Notes: a model not told the origin generated them from the letters alone. 64,000 bases of DNA from JACQAP01 sp035275265 (GCA_035275265.1 DATENC010000004.1:143077-207076); one strand, 5' to 3'; positions 1-8,224 are shown, counted from the first letter of the stretch. Numbers and translations are program-made.

Positions 1-1
1 A

Positions 2-97
2 GTCGAGGATGCTGTTCGATGCGCCGTCGGCGTGGAGACGGCAGAGCTCTTCAAGCTCGAAGAAATGATGAAGGAAAAAAAAGTGAAAAGTAAATAG
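2..97 (+). CDS. C-terminal fragment of an unidentified protein
   Basis: The second frame is open from the window edge and stops at a TAG at 95..97. It gives 31 residues that look protein-like: an acidic/amphipathic stretch ending in a Lys-rich tail (…EMMKEKKVKSK). The other two plus-strand frames give Arg/Ser-rich, less natural peptides. The alanine/valine-rich start of the fragment faintly recalls the C-terminal helix of PfkB-type sugar kinases, but this is too short to assign. The stop lies inside the first copy of the intergenic GTGAAAAGT-type repeat. Confidence 0.4.
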   Translation, partial: VEDAVRCAVGVETAELFKLEEMMKEKKVKSK

Positions 98-110
98 TGA
101 CGGGTGAAAT
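80..110. repeat. Intergenic GTGAC/GTGAAA-type low-complexity repeat, copy 1
   Basis: A run of degenerate 6-8 bp units (GTGAAAAGT, AGTGACGGGTGAAA) follows the fragment at 2..97 and overlaps its last codons. The same vocabulary recurs in many intergenic gaps of this window (for example 1072, 1971, 5139 and 30010). No function is evident. Confidence 0.5.
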
Positions 111-249
111 AGATAAGAGCAATCTCAGGCAAGCCGCAGCGCGTTCCCCCATTCCGCTTTTGCCATAGCCTTTCCCCTTTCATTCGCTAGAATGACGGGT
201 CTGCGGCAAGGCCGCGTGCTCTACTTGACCTGAGACCTTTCAGCGGAAC

Positions 250-1071
250 ATGGGATCGGATTCCTTTCTCTCCGGACTTGCGCCGGAATTAATCGGCACG
301 ATCGTCACTGTCTCCGTGGTCGTCCTCGCCAATATCTTCATCACGGACGCTTTGCGCGGGCGCGGATGGCTGTCACGGGAGACTAAGCTGCGCGCGTCGG
401 TGTTCTGGCGCAATTTCTCATTTCTCATCGGTTTCGTTGCAATGTTGTTCATTTGGCGCGCCGAGTTGCGGGTCGCCGCGCTATCCTTTGCCGCCCTGAG
501 CGTTGCGCTGGTGCTGGGCGGGAAAGAGCTGCTGACATCGGTACTCGGCTACATCCATCGCACCACTTCCCGCAGTTTCGAATTCGGGGACATCATCGAG
601 ATAAACGGCATCAGGGGTGAAGTGATCGACCAGACGCTGTTGTCCACCACTGTGCTCGAAATGAGCGAAGAAAACCTATTCACCGGGCGCGTCGTGCAAT
701 TCCCCAACAGCTTTTACGTGGGTCAGGCCCTGAGAAATCATTCGCGTCTGGGAAACTACCAGCTTGCGCTGGTTGCCGTGCCGCTTGCGCCGGGCAGTGA
801 TGTGGAAACGGCAAAGGAGGGACTCATCGAAGCGGCCAAGACGGTGTGCTCCGAATATGTTGCTCCCGCGCAAAAAGCCCTGCGGGATCTGGAGGGCGAA
901 CAGTTCATCGTGATGCCGTCTGCGGATCCGCGGGTTACCGTGCGGCTCGGCGACGCGGGCAAGGTGACGCTGTTGTTGCGCTTTCCCTGCGTGATCAACC
1001 AGCGCACCCGGACAGAACAGGATATTTTGGCGCGATACTTGAAGTCGGTGACGGGGGACAAGAGCCGATGA
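250..1071 (+). CDS. MscS-family mechanosensitive ion channel-like membrane protein
   Basis: Inner-membrane protein of 273 residues. Three hydrophobic segments lie at about residues 13-33, 52-70 and 74-95. The third leads into the MscS beta-domain, with the recognisable stretch FEFGDIIEINGIRGEV (around 112-127) and the later VVQFPNSF motif typical of MscS proteins. Channels of this family open under membrane tension during hypo-osmotic shock. The C-terminal part (about 175-260) is a mixed alpha/beta cytoplasmic domain as in MscS. The ATG at 250 is the first in frame, and no strong ribosome-binding site is visible. It has no operon partner: it is followed by a repeat tract and then a GST gene. 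Conductance and ion preference cannot be judged. Confidence 0.88.
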   Translation: MGSDSFLSGLAPELIGTIVTVSVVVLANIFITDALRGRGWLSRETKLRASVFWRNFSFLIGFVAMLFIWRAELRVAALSFAALSVALVLGGKELLTSVLGYIHRTTSRSFEFGDIIEINGIRGEVIDQTLLSTTVLEMSEENLFTGRVVQFPNSFYVGQALRNHSRLGNYQLALVAVPLAPGSDVETAKEGLIEAAKTVCSEYVAPAQKALRDLEGEQFIVMPSADPRVTVRLGDAGKVTLLLRFPCVINQRTRTEQDILARYLKSVTGDKSR

Positions 1072-1140
1072 GCAGTGACAAGTGACAAGTGACAAGTGAA
1101 GAAGAACAGGGCCGAGGGAAGAGGGGCGAGGGCCGAGTAA
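1072..1140. repeat. Intergenic low-complexity repeat, copy 2 (GTGACAA triplet plus GAGGG tract)
   Basis: Directly after the MscS-like stop there are three tandem AGTGACA units, then a purine tract of GCCGAGGGA / GAGGGGCGAGG units. A pyrimidine-rich counterpart (TTCACTCA…CGACCTCGACCCTT) lies at 1168..1203, so the two arms are in inverted orientation. The same two unit types reappear at 31567, 32709 and 39819. Confidence 0.6.
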
Positions 1141-1241
1141 GACCACGAAATCTCCAATGCCCGAGAAATTCACTCATACCTCGAACCTCCGACCTCGACC
1201 CTTGAGACTGCCAGACGGGTGGAAGAACAAGAGGCTCCACT

Positions 1242-1967
1242 ATGCGCTATGAATTGTATTACTGGCCTTCCATCCAAGGGCGCGGTGAGTTCGTCAGGCT
1301 CGCTCTCGAGGAGGCTTGTGCCGATTATGTGGACGTAGCCCGTGTTTCCGGGCGCGGCAAGGGCGTGCCGGCGCTGATGCGTTTTCTCGACAGTCACACC
1401 GTTGAGCGCCCGCCGTTCGCACCACCGTTCCTCAAGGCCGGCAAACTGGTGATCGGGCAGACCGCCAACATCGTGGCGTACCTTGGGCCGCGGCTTGGCC
1501 TGGTTCCGAAGGAGGAAGCGAGCCGGCTATGGGCGCATCAATTGCAGCTGACGGTGACGGATTTCCTGGTCGAGATTCACGATATCCATCATCCGATCGC
1601 GAGCAGCCTTTACTACCGCCAACAGAAACCGGAGTCGCGGCGCAGGGCAAAGTATTTCAAACGGGACCGGGTGCCGAAATTTCTCGACTACTTCGAAACA
1701 GTACTCGACCGCAACTCATCGGGTCGCGGTTTCATGGTCGGTCGCGGCCTGACCTACGTCGATCTGTCGATGTTTCAGTTGATTGCCGGCTTGCGCTATG
1801 CCTTTCCGAGGACGATGGCGAAAGTGGAACGAGATGTCCCGCGGATGGTTGCCCTCCACGACACGGTCGCCTCGCGCCCCAACATTGCTGCGTACCTAGC
1901 ATCCGAGCGGCGCATCCCGTTCAACCAGAACGGCATCTTTCGCCACTATCCGGAGCTTGATGTTTGA
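1242..1967 (+). CDS. Glutathione S-transferase family protein
   Basis: A 241-residue cytosolic GST-fold protein. The N-terminal thioredoxin-like domain (residues 1-85) starts MRYELYYWPSIQGRGEFVRL, with the usual beta-alpha-beta order. It ends in GQTANIVAYLG, equivalent to the GST glutathione-binding QS-AI-YL loop. The all-helical C-terminal domain (about 90-225) contains FMVGRGLTYVDLSMFQLI, matching the conserved N-capping box/D motif of the GST core. Members conjugate or reduce electrophiles with glutathione, but the substrate is unknown. The length is slightly above the typical 200-220. It is flanked by repeat tracts on both sides, so it is probably monocistronic. Confidence 0.88.
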   Translation: MRYELYYWPSIQGRGEFVRLALEEACADYVDVARVSGRGKGVPALMRFLDSHTVERPPFAPPFLKAGKLVIGQTANIVAYLGPRLGLVPKEEASRLWAHQLQLTVTDFLVEIHDIHHPIASSLYYRQQKPESRRRAKYFKRDRVPKFLDYFETVLDRNSSGRGFMVGRGLTYVDLSMFQLIAGLRYAFPRTMAKVERDVPRMVALHDTVASRPNIAAYLASERRIPFNQNGIFRHYPELDV

Positions 1968-1970
1968 AAC

Positions 1971-2008
1971 AGTGAAGTGATGAGTGACGAGCGACGGGTA
2001 ATGGGGGA
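1971..2008. repeat. Intergenic GTGACGAG-type repeat, copy 3
   Basis: Immediately after the GST stop: AGTGAAGTGATGAGTGACGAGCGACGGG, made of the same GTGA-containing units as copy 2. It fills the gap between the GST gene and the convergent cyclase gene, which ends at 2028. Confidence 0.5.
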
Positions 2009-2027
2009 AATGATTCGTCACGGCAAT

Positions 2028-3338
2028 TCACGCGGACGCGAGAGAGAAGTTCGGCACGGGGTCGCGATAGCCTTTCAGGCTGAGTGGCGCGCACGGGCGC
2101 AGCGTCGCGCGAATGTCCGCCGATCCGAGCAATTCCTTGGTGCGCTCGTCCACGAGCACATTGCCATGTGCAGCCTCCGAGCACAGGCGCGAGGCGAGAT
2201 TCACGGCAGGGCCGACTGCCGTGTACTCCAGGCGCGAGGCCGCGCCTATCACGCCGACCGTTACGAAGCCGCTGGCGGTGCCGACTCCGACGCCAAGCTG
2301 CAGATCGCCACCCGACCAGCGCGCGGTGAGTGCAACACCGCCTTCGCGAATCCGTTTGGCGAGTTCGAGCGCGCGTTGCGCGTGATCCTCGAAGCGGATC
2401 GGTGCGCCCACCAGGATCAGCACGCCGTCACCGGCCTGGTCCTTGATGGTGCCGCCGACTTCGAGGGCGGCTGCGCCGACGGCGTCGTAGTATTCGCGCA
2501 AAATCTCGATCACCTTGCTTGATTCGGTGGCGGCAGAGAAGGCGGTGAAGCCGCGCAGGTCGCAGCAGACTACAGAGATCTCCAAAGTCTGATCGCGCGT
2601 GGCGCTCTTCAATCCTTGCTCACGCACCAGTTCCGCGACTTGCGGCGCGAGGAAGCGGGACAGGAACTGGGCGCGCTGGCCCTGGATGACGTGGAACTGA
2701 ATCGCGCCGACCAGGAAGATCAGCAGCCCGACAGTGGTGAGAACCGGCGCGAGCTCGGTCGGCAACACCATTCCCGATGCCATGAACGGGGCCGCTACGG
2801 CGAACGCGACCAGGCGCAAGCGCTCGGCGACGTCGGGACGGCGATTGAGCGTCATCAGACCTCCCGTCATTGCTAGGATAAGGGAAAGAACGAGCGGCAC
2901 CGCAAAGAGGAAGAATCCGGGTTCGAGTCCGCTTCCCGAAAAGGCGGCACCAACAAACTTGTGGGCGCGAACGCCCGGGAGACACAGCGAAAGGATGCCG
3001 TACGCGACGGCAAACGCCTGTGCGATGCGCAGCAGGTTGTCGGCGAAGCGCGTATTGAGTCTTTGCGACGGGATCGTGCGCCGTACGCGCAGCAACCACT
3101 CGCAGGCGAAGACGAAGGCGAGGACTTCGGGCAGGGCGAAGATGCCCCCCCACGCGGGATAGGTGTTTCCGCGCCGCAACGGCAATTCGATAAGCGAACT
3201 CACCGCGATCGTGAGGCCGTCGGCCGCAAGAAATAGTGCGAGCATGCGGCTGGTGGGCGACTGCCGGTCAGCGACGACGAACGAAAGCGCCATCCCGAGT
3301 GCGACCAGCGAGGCAATGACCTGAGGAGTGGTGTCCAT
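2028..3338 (-). CDS. Membrane-bound class III adenylate/guanylate cyclase
   Basis: A 436-residue protein from the ATG at 3338. An in-frame ATG further upstream (3407) would add 23 residues without hydrophobic character, so I prefer 3338. About seven hydrophobic segments fill residues 5-220. A class III cyclase homology domain follows (about 250-420). It carries the first metal aspartate in CCDLRGFTAFS (D260) and the second in KDQAGDGVLILVG (D304), then the nucleotide-binding VGPAVNLASRLC region. It should make cAMP or cGMP from the NTP at the inner membrane. Which nucleotide cannot be decided by eye. The 7-TM-like N-terminus may be a sensor, with the signal unknown. It is divergent from the HNH gene at 3456. 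Confidence 0.85.
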   Translation of the reverse strand: MDTTPQVIASLVALGMALSFVVADRQSPTSRMLALFLAADGLTIAVSSLIELPLRRGNTYPAWGGIFALPEVLAFVFACEWLLRVRRTIPSQRLNTRFADNLLRIAQAFAVAYGILSLCLPGVRAHKFVGAAFSGSGLEPGFFLFAVPLVLSLILAMTGGLMTLNRRPDVAERLRLVAFAVAAPFMASGMVLPTELAPVLTTVGLLIFLVGAIQFHVIQGQRAQFLSRFLAPQVAELVREQGLKSATRDQTLEISVVCCDLRGFTAFSAATESSKVIEILREYYDAVGAAALEVGGTIKDQAGDGVLILVGAPIRFEDHAQRALELAKRIREGGVALTARWSGGDLQLGVGVGTASGFVTVGVIGAASRLEYTAVGPAVNLASRLCSEAAHGNVLVDERTKELLGSADIRATLRPCAPLSLKGYRDPVPNFSLASA

Positions 3339-3455
3339 GTGAGACTCGGTTAATGCGTGGACCAATGGTAACCCGACACCGGCGCTCGCAGTGTGTCCGA
3401 CCGCCACAGGATTCGTCCTGCTATAGTTTCGCGACCGATCCGTCTACCCTCAGAC

Positions 3456-3836
3456 ATGGCCAAGCAACCCAATCCCGATCAATCGCGACTCGATCGCGTG
3501 GTCGCTGAAGCGCGCCGGCACAGCAACGAACGCGAGGCGACATATCGCGAACGGGCGCTGAAGTTGTATCCATGGATCTGCGGGCGATGCGGTCGCGAGT
3601 TCTCGGGTGCGCGCCTGCGCGAACTGACGGTGCACCACAAGGACCACAACCACGACAACAATCCGCTGGATGGCAGCAACTGGGAATTGCTCTGCATCTA
3701 TTGCCATGAAAACGAGCATGCACGCATCCTCGATGAGGCGGCAAGGACGAGAGGCTCCGGCGCCAAGACATCGGTGGCTACCCACAATCCATTCGCCGAT
3801 CTGCAGGCGAAGCTGGATGCAAAGAAAAAGAAGTGA
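3456..3836 (+). CDS. YajD-like HNH nuclease family protein
   Basis: A 126-residue soluble protein. It has a zinc-knuckle HNH arrangement: the Cys pair CGRCGREF, then the HNH core HHKDHNHDNN, then a second Cys/His group CIYCHENEH. The size and motif order match the YajD family of small HNH proteins, whose in vivo role is poorly defined. The ATG at 3456 was chosen because the 21 residues encoded upstream are Arg-rich and overlap the divergent promoter region. The C-terminus is a lysine-rich tail. Its stop codon directly abuts the GTG start of the next gene, so translational coupling is likely. Confidence 0.82.
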   Translation: MAKQPNPDQSRLDRVVAEARRHSNEREATYRERALKLYPWICGRCGREFSGARLRELTVHHKDHNHDNNPLDGSNWELLCIYCHENEHARILDEAARTRGSGAKTSVATHNPFADLQAKLDAKKKK

Positions 3837-5132
3837 GTGGCCAATGGGTGCCGGCGAAATGGAAAAACCGCAGCATGGGAGAAGCCAGTCTTGAAATTTC
3901 CGTTGGATCTGCAAGATCTGATCTTATGGGGCCTCGCGTCGTGGTGCAGAGCGCCAGCCATTGCGCTTGCCACTGTCGTTGCGCTGACCTGTCAGGCCCA
4001 GGCGCAACAGCCGGAAGACACGGAGTCGCCTATCGAGGAGGGGCAAACCCTGCGGACTGATGTACCGCAATGGGTGCTTGATGGTTCCGCTTTGCTTGCG
4101 GCGGGCAAGGCGAAGGAAGCGGCGGCGATGTTCGAGCAGTTGCTCGCTGCCGAACCGGGCAATGCGGCTGCACGCTATTGGCTGGGCGAGGCTTATTTGG
4201 CGCAGGGGCAGAAGAACAGGGCCAGAGAGGCATTTGCGGCATCGCTCAAGGCTGATCCCAACCACTCGTTTGCGGTGGATGCGCGCATCCGTATGGCCGA
4301 TCCCTCGCGAGACGCTGTCGCGGAACCGACCCAGGTCTTTCCCAAGGCGGGGACCGAATTCAAGGACTGTCCAAAGTGTCCGGCGATGGTTGTGGTCCCG
4401 GCGGGCTCATTCGTCATGGGCTATCCGCCCGGCGACTCGGGGCGCCTGCATCAGGAAGGCCCGGTGCGTACCGTGAATTTCGGTAAGTCTTTTGCGGTCG
4501 GCAAGTTTGAGGTTACCTTTGATGAATGGGAGGCCTGCACGGCGGAGAAACAATGCCCGAAAGCCGATGACAAGGGCCGGGGAAGGGGCCGGCGCCCGGT
4601 GATCCATATTTCGTGGGATCAGGCAGCGGGCTACACCAAGTGGCTCTCGAAGAAGACCGGTAAAAAATACCGGCTGCTCACGGAAGCCGAATGGGAATAC
4701 GCCGCGCGGGCGGGCGAGGAAAGCAGATATCGTTTCTGGGGCATCGCGCCAGACCGGGTCTGCGCGTTTGCGAACGTTTACGACAAGACCGCGAGGAAAC
4801 AGGACGATAGCGGTTCCGACAGCCTGCCATGTGATGATCGCTATGCAGGGGCTGCGCCGGTCGGCTCGTTCAAGCCCAATGCTTTCGGACTTTACGACAT
4901 GCTGGGCAACGTCAACGAATGGACCGAGGACTGCCTCCCCACAGGCTTGCAGTGGCGTGGCGCGCCGCTCGATGGCACCGCCAATCTAAAGGGCGACTGC
5001 TCGCAGCGCGCGTACCGCGGCGGCTCGTGGTTCGAGAATGAGAAGACCTACATGCGTTCCCCGGACCGCTACAAGTACATCGGCGCCCGGGATAGCGACC
5101 TGGGTTTTCGCGTTGCGAGAACCTTGCCGTAA
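3837..5132 (+). CDS. TPR plus SUMF1/FGE-fold (formylglycine-generating-enzyme-like) exported protein
   Basis: A 431-residue protein starting at a GTG one base after the HNH stop. An unusually long basic N-terminus precedes a hydrophobic, signal-like segment (about 38-57, ending CQAQAQ). TPR-like helices follow (about 78-145: LLAAGKAKEAAAMFEQLL, GEAYLAQGQKNRAREAF). The C-terminal half is a SUMF1-type domain: VVVPAGSFVMG, FEVTFDEWEAC, RLLTEAEWEYAARAG, GLYDMLGNVNEWTED, RGGSW and GFRVAR. True FGE enzymes use a cysteine pair near the RGGSW region. Here the strand after RGGSW has no cysteine, so sulfatase-activating chemistry is unlikely. A binding or structural role in the periplasm is more plausible. 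Confidence 0.82.
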   Translation: MANGCRRNGKTAAWEKPVLKFPLDLQDLILWGLASWCRAPAIALATVVALTCQAQAQQPEDTESPIEEGQTLRTDVPQWVLDGSALLAAGKAKEAAAMFEQLLAAEPGNAAARYWLGEAYLAQGQKNRAREAFAASLKADPNHSFAVDARIRMADPSRDAVAEPTQVFPKAGTEFKDCPKCPAMVVVPAGSFVMGYPPGDSGRLHQEGPVRTVNFGKSFAVGKFEVTFDEWEACTAEKQCPKADDKGRGRGRRPVIHISWDQAAGYTKWLSKKTGKKYRLLTEAEWEYAARAGEESRYRFWGIAPDRVCAFANVYDKTARKQDDSGSDSLPCDDRYAGAAPVGSFKPNAFGLYDMLGNVNEWTEDCLPTGLQWRGAPLDGTANLKGDCSQRAYRGGSWFENEKTYMRSPDRYKYIGARDSDLGFRVARTLP

Positions 5133-5138
5133 CAAATG

Positions 5139-5170
5139 GTGACGAGTGACAAGTTACGAGTGACGCAACG
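5139..5170. repeat. Intergenic GTGACGAGTGACAAG repeat, copy 4
   Basis: Six bases after the SUMF1-domain stop: GGTGACGAGTGACAAG followed by TTACGAGTGACGC. These are the same units as copies 2, 3 and 7. A short GAGGGACGGGG tract follows at about 5176..5188, repeating the pairing of GTGAC and GAGGG units seen at 1072. Confidence 0.55.
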
Positions 5171-5320
5171 CGAACGGAGGGACGGGGAAACCCTGGGTTG
5201 CCGAATTCCCGCGGGCACGCCTATACTGGCTCGGACACGGCAGGGCGTCCTCAAAGCAGGGGACCGTCCTCAAAAATAGCCGTGACGACAACCGAATTAC
5301 CAAGAGAGGAGATAAAGACC

Positions 5321-5833
5321 ATGAAGAAATTCATACTGGGGGCGTTGTATGCTTTGTGCATCGTGAGCTTCCCGGCCGCGGCGCAAGGCACGCTGAACTC
5401 TTATCAAACCGTCGATATCAAGGCACCGATCTGGACGGTTTGGGACGCGGTCAAGGATTTCGACGGCTTGCACACCTGGCACCCGATGTTTTCGGATGAC
5501 GAACTCAAGTCCGGTGCCAATGAAGAAATCGGTTCGGTCCGTACCATGACGGTAAAGGATGGCCCCAGCTTCGATGAAGAACTGTTGTCCTTCGACCCGG
5601 TGGATCGGAAGTTCAGTTACCGGGTCATTGATCCGGCGCCCCTGCCGATCTCCAACTATGTTTCCACATTCCAAGTCGTGGAGGGCAGACGCGGTTACAC
5701 GACCATTCTGTGGCGCAGTTCCTATCAGAACAATTCCGACGGCAAGATGAAGGACGAAGAAGTCATTGCTTTCATCGACGGCGCGTACCGGGCCGGCCTC
5801 GACAGCCTGAAGACCACGCTCGAAACGCAATAA
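5321..5833 (+). CDS. Secreted SRPBCC (START/Bet v1-fold) family protein
   Basis: A 170-residue protein. The ATG at 5321 has a good ribosome-binding site (AGAGAGGAG) and begins a clean Sec signal peptide: MKKFILGALYALCIVSFPAA, cleaved near AAAQG. The mature part has the START/polyketide-cyclase-2 pattern: a first strand with alpha-helix WTVWDAVKDFDGLHTWHP, then GSVRTMTVKDG, and a C-terminal helix AYRAGLDSLKTTLE. These proteins bind hydrophobic ligands in a cavity, and the ligand here is unknown. It probably acts in the periplasm. It has no evident operon partner. Confidence 0.82.
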   Translation: MKKFILGALYALCIVSFPAAAQGTLNSYQTVDIKAPIWTVWDAVKDFDGLHTWHPMFSDDELKSGANEEIGSVRTMTVKDGPSFDEELLSFDPVDRKFSYRVIDPAPLPISNYVSTFQVVEGRRGYTTILWRSSYQNNSDGKMKDEEVIAFIDGAYRAGLDSLKTTLETQ

Positions 5834-5917
5834 ATGTTCTCAGCCGCCCGTCGCGTTCCGCGGCGGGCGCGTTCTGCTTCGCGGCGGATTCTGACGGCAG
5901 CCTGCCGAAGCTGCTTT

Positions 5918-6760
5918 CTATGAAATAAAAAGCTCCGGATCGACCGCGGCCGCGTTGAGATAAACGCTGAAGTGGAGATGCGGCCCGGTGACTCGGCCGG
6001 TGGCGCCGACGGCTCCGACGCGTTTGCCCGCGGGAATCCGCTCACCGACGTTTGCGTCGATCTCGCTGAGGTGAGCGTAGAGCGTGAGGAAGCCGCGGCC
6101 GTGGTCCAGGATCAGCGTTTGTCCGGAAAAGAAGTAGTCGCCGACGTCCAACACATTGCCCGCGCCCGCGGCCGTGACCGGCGTGCCTTCCGGTGCGGCG
6201 ATGTCCAACCCATTGTGCGGACTGCGCGGTTGGCGATTGAAAAAACGCCGCTTGCCGAACGAATCGGAACGCGGTCCATCGCAGGGTTGCAGCAACAGCA
6301 ACGAATCCGGCGCCGATTCACTGAAGGTTCGTAACACGCCGCGCAGATGTGTGCGTTCCTTGTCATGCCGGGCCGCGTCCGCCGACGAGAGTTCCACTTG
6401 CCCCGGCTTTACGCTCAGGTGCTGAGTCGCGTAGCGTTTGGCGCCGATCACGAGCGCGACGGGTTCGGGATCGCGCCCGGTACGTTCGATGGTCAGCGAT
6501 AGAGATGTTCCTGCCTTCGCGTCGAGCGGAATACCCACCAACGCAAACCAGCCGGAGGTGTCGCCCGCGACCAAAACCCGTTCACCGTTGAAGCGCGCCA
6601 GCGGTGGCGAGGGCTCGGGACCGAGGTTTACGACCGCAATACCGCCTGGAACCGACGCATGACGCGGGAGTCCGTCAGCGCTCGCCGGGCGTGAGAATGC
6701 GGATGAGGCAGCAGCGGTGGCCAGCAAGTGCAGAAAATTGCGGCGGTCCATGAAACGCAA
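5918..6760 (-). CDS. M23-family (LytM-like) metallopeptidase, exported
   Basis: A 280-residue protein. The N-terminus MDRRNFLHLLATAAASSAF is a Tat-like signal (RRNFLHLL). Residues 40-150 form a beta-rich domain similar to the extracellular beta-sandwich often preceding M23 domains. The C-terminal M23 domain (about 165-275) carries the zinc ligands in HNGLDIA (H and D) and GPHLHFSVY (HxH). These residues are intact, so this is a potentially active Gly/D-Ala-type peptidoglycan endopeptidase rather than a degenerate EnvC/NlpD activator. ATGs at 6760 and 6751 are both possible starts. It is monocistronic. The 289 bases upstream (6761..7049) show no further gene or clear motif. Confidence 0.88.
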   Translation of the reverse strand: MRFMDRRNFLHLLATAAASSAFSRPASADGLPRHASVPGGIAVVNLGPEPSPPLARFNGERVLVAGDTSGWFALVGIPLDAKAGTSLSLTIERTGRDPEPVALVIGAKRYATQHLSVKPGQVELSSADAARHDKERTHLRGVLRTFSESAPDSLLLLQPCDGPRSDSFGKRRFFNRQPRSPHNGLDIAAPEGTPVTAAGAGNVLDVGDYFFSGQTLILDHGRGFLTLYAHLSEIDANVGERIPAGKRVGAVGATGRVTGPHLHFSVYLNAAAVDPELFIS

Positions 6761-7049
6761 CAGGATATGGGCCGCGTCATTGTACCGTCACACGCGTGCG
6801 AATGCCCCCAGGATTGGATTGTCCGCACGCGGCTGCAAATCCAACAGCGCGGTGCGACGAGTGGAAAACATCGAAAGCCGACGGACGGATGGTCCCGCTT
6901 TGCGGTGCACGGCGTGGAGGCACGCCAGGCGCAGGAAAACTTCGCAATGCGGAGGAAAAAAATACCCTGCCCCGAACAACCGACTCAGTAAGGGAGGTAA
7001 CCGAGGGGAGGGGGCAGGGCGGTATGAAGCGTTTAGACTCTGCCGCGCG

Positions 7050-7370
7050 TCAGAGCCTGCGGCCGGTGTTCCGGACCTTCCTGATAAGTTCGGTCATGCG
7101 GTCGGCCACGATGCTTGCAAATGCATCCGAGCCGAACGGGTCGACTTCCTCGAGGCAACGGAATGGAAAGCTGGCTTCCGTTACCCATACCGAACCATCC
7201 GCTGTGGAGATTGAAAGTGCGTGAGGCTCGGTGGAGTTCGACAATCCCTTTGATGCAATGTGAACGCGATACTTTTGCGGACGGAGGTTGTGTTTCATGA
7301 GAACGTCGTAGGCACGCTGGACCGCTGCTTCCACTTTCCTGCGGTACTCCTCCTGTGCGCTTGCTGTCAT
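7050..7370 (-). CDS. Conserved-looking hypothetical protein, 106 residues
   Basis: I do not recognise this protein. The ATG at 7370 is preceded on the minus strand by GGGGAGGAAAACGAC, a strong ribosome-binding site. The longer GTG-started form (from 7394) would place that site inside the coding region, so 7370 is preferred. The protein has an amphipathic N-terminal helix (EEYRRKVEAAVQRAYDVLM), then a predicted beta-rich middle (KYRVHIASKGL, ALSISTADGSVWVTEA) and a C-terminal helix rich in Arg. It has no signal peptide or membrane segment, so it is probably cytosolic. Confidence 0.6.
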   Translation of the reverse strand: MTASAQEEYRRKVEAAVQRAYDVLMKHNLRPQKYRVHIASKGLSNSTEPHALSISTADGSVWVTEASFPFRCLEEVDPFGSDAFASIVADRMTELIRKVRNTGRRL

Positions 7371-7717
7371 GTCGTTTTCCTCCCCGTCGTTCACAGCTTG
7401 TTCCTCAATCTCTTTTTAGTACGGATCGCACTCGCACGCAAGGGAAAAATGATTTTTTCTTGTCGCATTCCGGAGACGCCGTCGCTCGTTGGCGACAGAT
7501 GTTTTGAGAGCAAGTGATCGTGAAAAGTGAAAACCAGAAGCGAGAGTCTGTGACCGTAAAGGAGGAAGTGCGCGGTGAGCACCGCGAAGATTCTTGCTCT
7601 TTTTCCACTCACCGCCGCGGCTCACATTCACTGATCTCGTGGGCGGGCACAGAGCCTGCGCAAAGCTCGCGTCGTCTGCGGGCAGGACGCAAAGCGCCGG
7701 CCGCAGCCGCGCCACTG
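7371..7717. other. Gene-free stretch between two minus-strand genes
   Basis: There are 347 bases with no supported ORF. A short GTGAAAAGTGAAAACC tract at about 7519..7535 belongs to the dispersed GTGA-type repeat family. A GTCGC/GCGAC mini-hairpin sits near 7482..7499. I see no convincing promoter or terminator on either strand. Confidence 0.4.
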
Positions 7718-8086
7718 CTACTGTACTTTCAGAGCGACCTCGTTGAGGGTGTTGCCCGCGGCGTCGGTGACCGTGACTGTCCAGTCGCCGGCCATGTGCA
7801 GCGTCTTGGTCGCCCAGGTGCGCCAGGGGCTGCCGCCTATACTCAGATCAACCGGAAATTCCAGGTCGCCAGTTCTCCAGACTACAGTCAGCGTTTCGCC
7901 CGTGCCGCCTTCGACCCGAAGCCACAGGTACGCTTTTTCACCCACCGCGAACGTGGTGGTCTCGTCGGTGACCTGGCGATCCACGACATTTTTGCCGAGC
8001 TTGGCGTCGGTCACCAGGTTTTGCGCAAACGCCACTGCCGGAACGAAAATCGCGAGCATTGCAAATGCAGCGAGAAGTCTCTTCAT
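7718..8086 (-). CDS. DUF2914-domain exported protein
   Basis: A 122-residue protein with a textbook Sec signal peptide (MKRLLAAFAMLAIFVPAVAFA, cleavage before QNL). The mature part is the compact DUF2914 beta-sandwich: FAVGEKAYLWLRVEGG, then TVVWRTGDLEF, then WRTWATKTLHMAGDWTVTVTDAAGN, ending in a LKVQ strand. The Trp-x-x-Gly and GDWTV pattern is diagnostic of this family, whose biochemical role is not established. It is probably periplasmic. A perfect 9-bp hairpin lies 31 bases upstream of its ATG, between it and the MFS gene. Confidence 0.8.
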   Translation of the reverse strand: MKRLLAAFAMLAIFVPAVAFAQNLVTDAKLGKNVVDRQVTDETTTFAVGEKAYLWLRVEGGTGETLTVVWRTGDLEFPVDLSIGGSPWRTWATKTLHMAGDWTVTVTDAAGNTLNEVALKVQ

Positions 8087-8116
8087 TGCATTTCTCCTGT
8101 GTCCAGTTGTGTGTCG

Positions 8117-8137
8117 CCGCCGGGCGACGCCCGGCGG
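8117..8137. other. Perfect GC-rich hairpin in the DUF2914/MFS gap
   Basis: CCGCCGGGC-GAC-GCCCGGCGG: a 9-bp perfect inverted repeat with a 3-base loop. No U-run follows on either strand, so it is not a classical intrinsic terminator. It could be a REP-like element or an RNA-stability hairpin at the 3' end of the MFS message (minus strand, stop at 8225). Confidence 0.6.
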
Positions 8138-8224
8138 TCCAGAGGGAAAGTCGTCCCGTTCCCTTCATGACGACGGCAAATGATACTTCTATATTTGCAT
8201 TTCCGCGCGAACGAATGGCCTTGC

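Noticed and set aside
1072..1100. Tandem AGTGACA units as a possible CRISPR repeat
   Set aside because: Units of 6-8 bp repeat without spacers, and no cas gene is present in the window.
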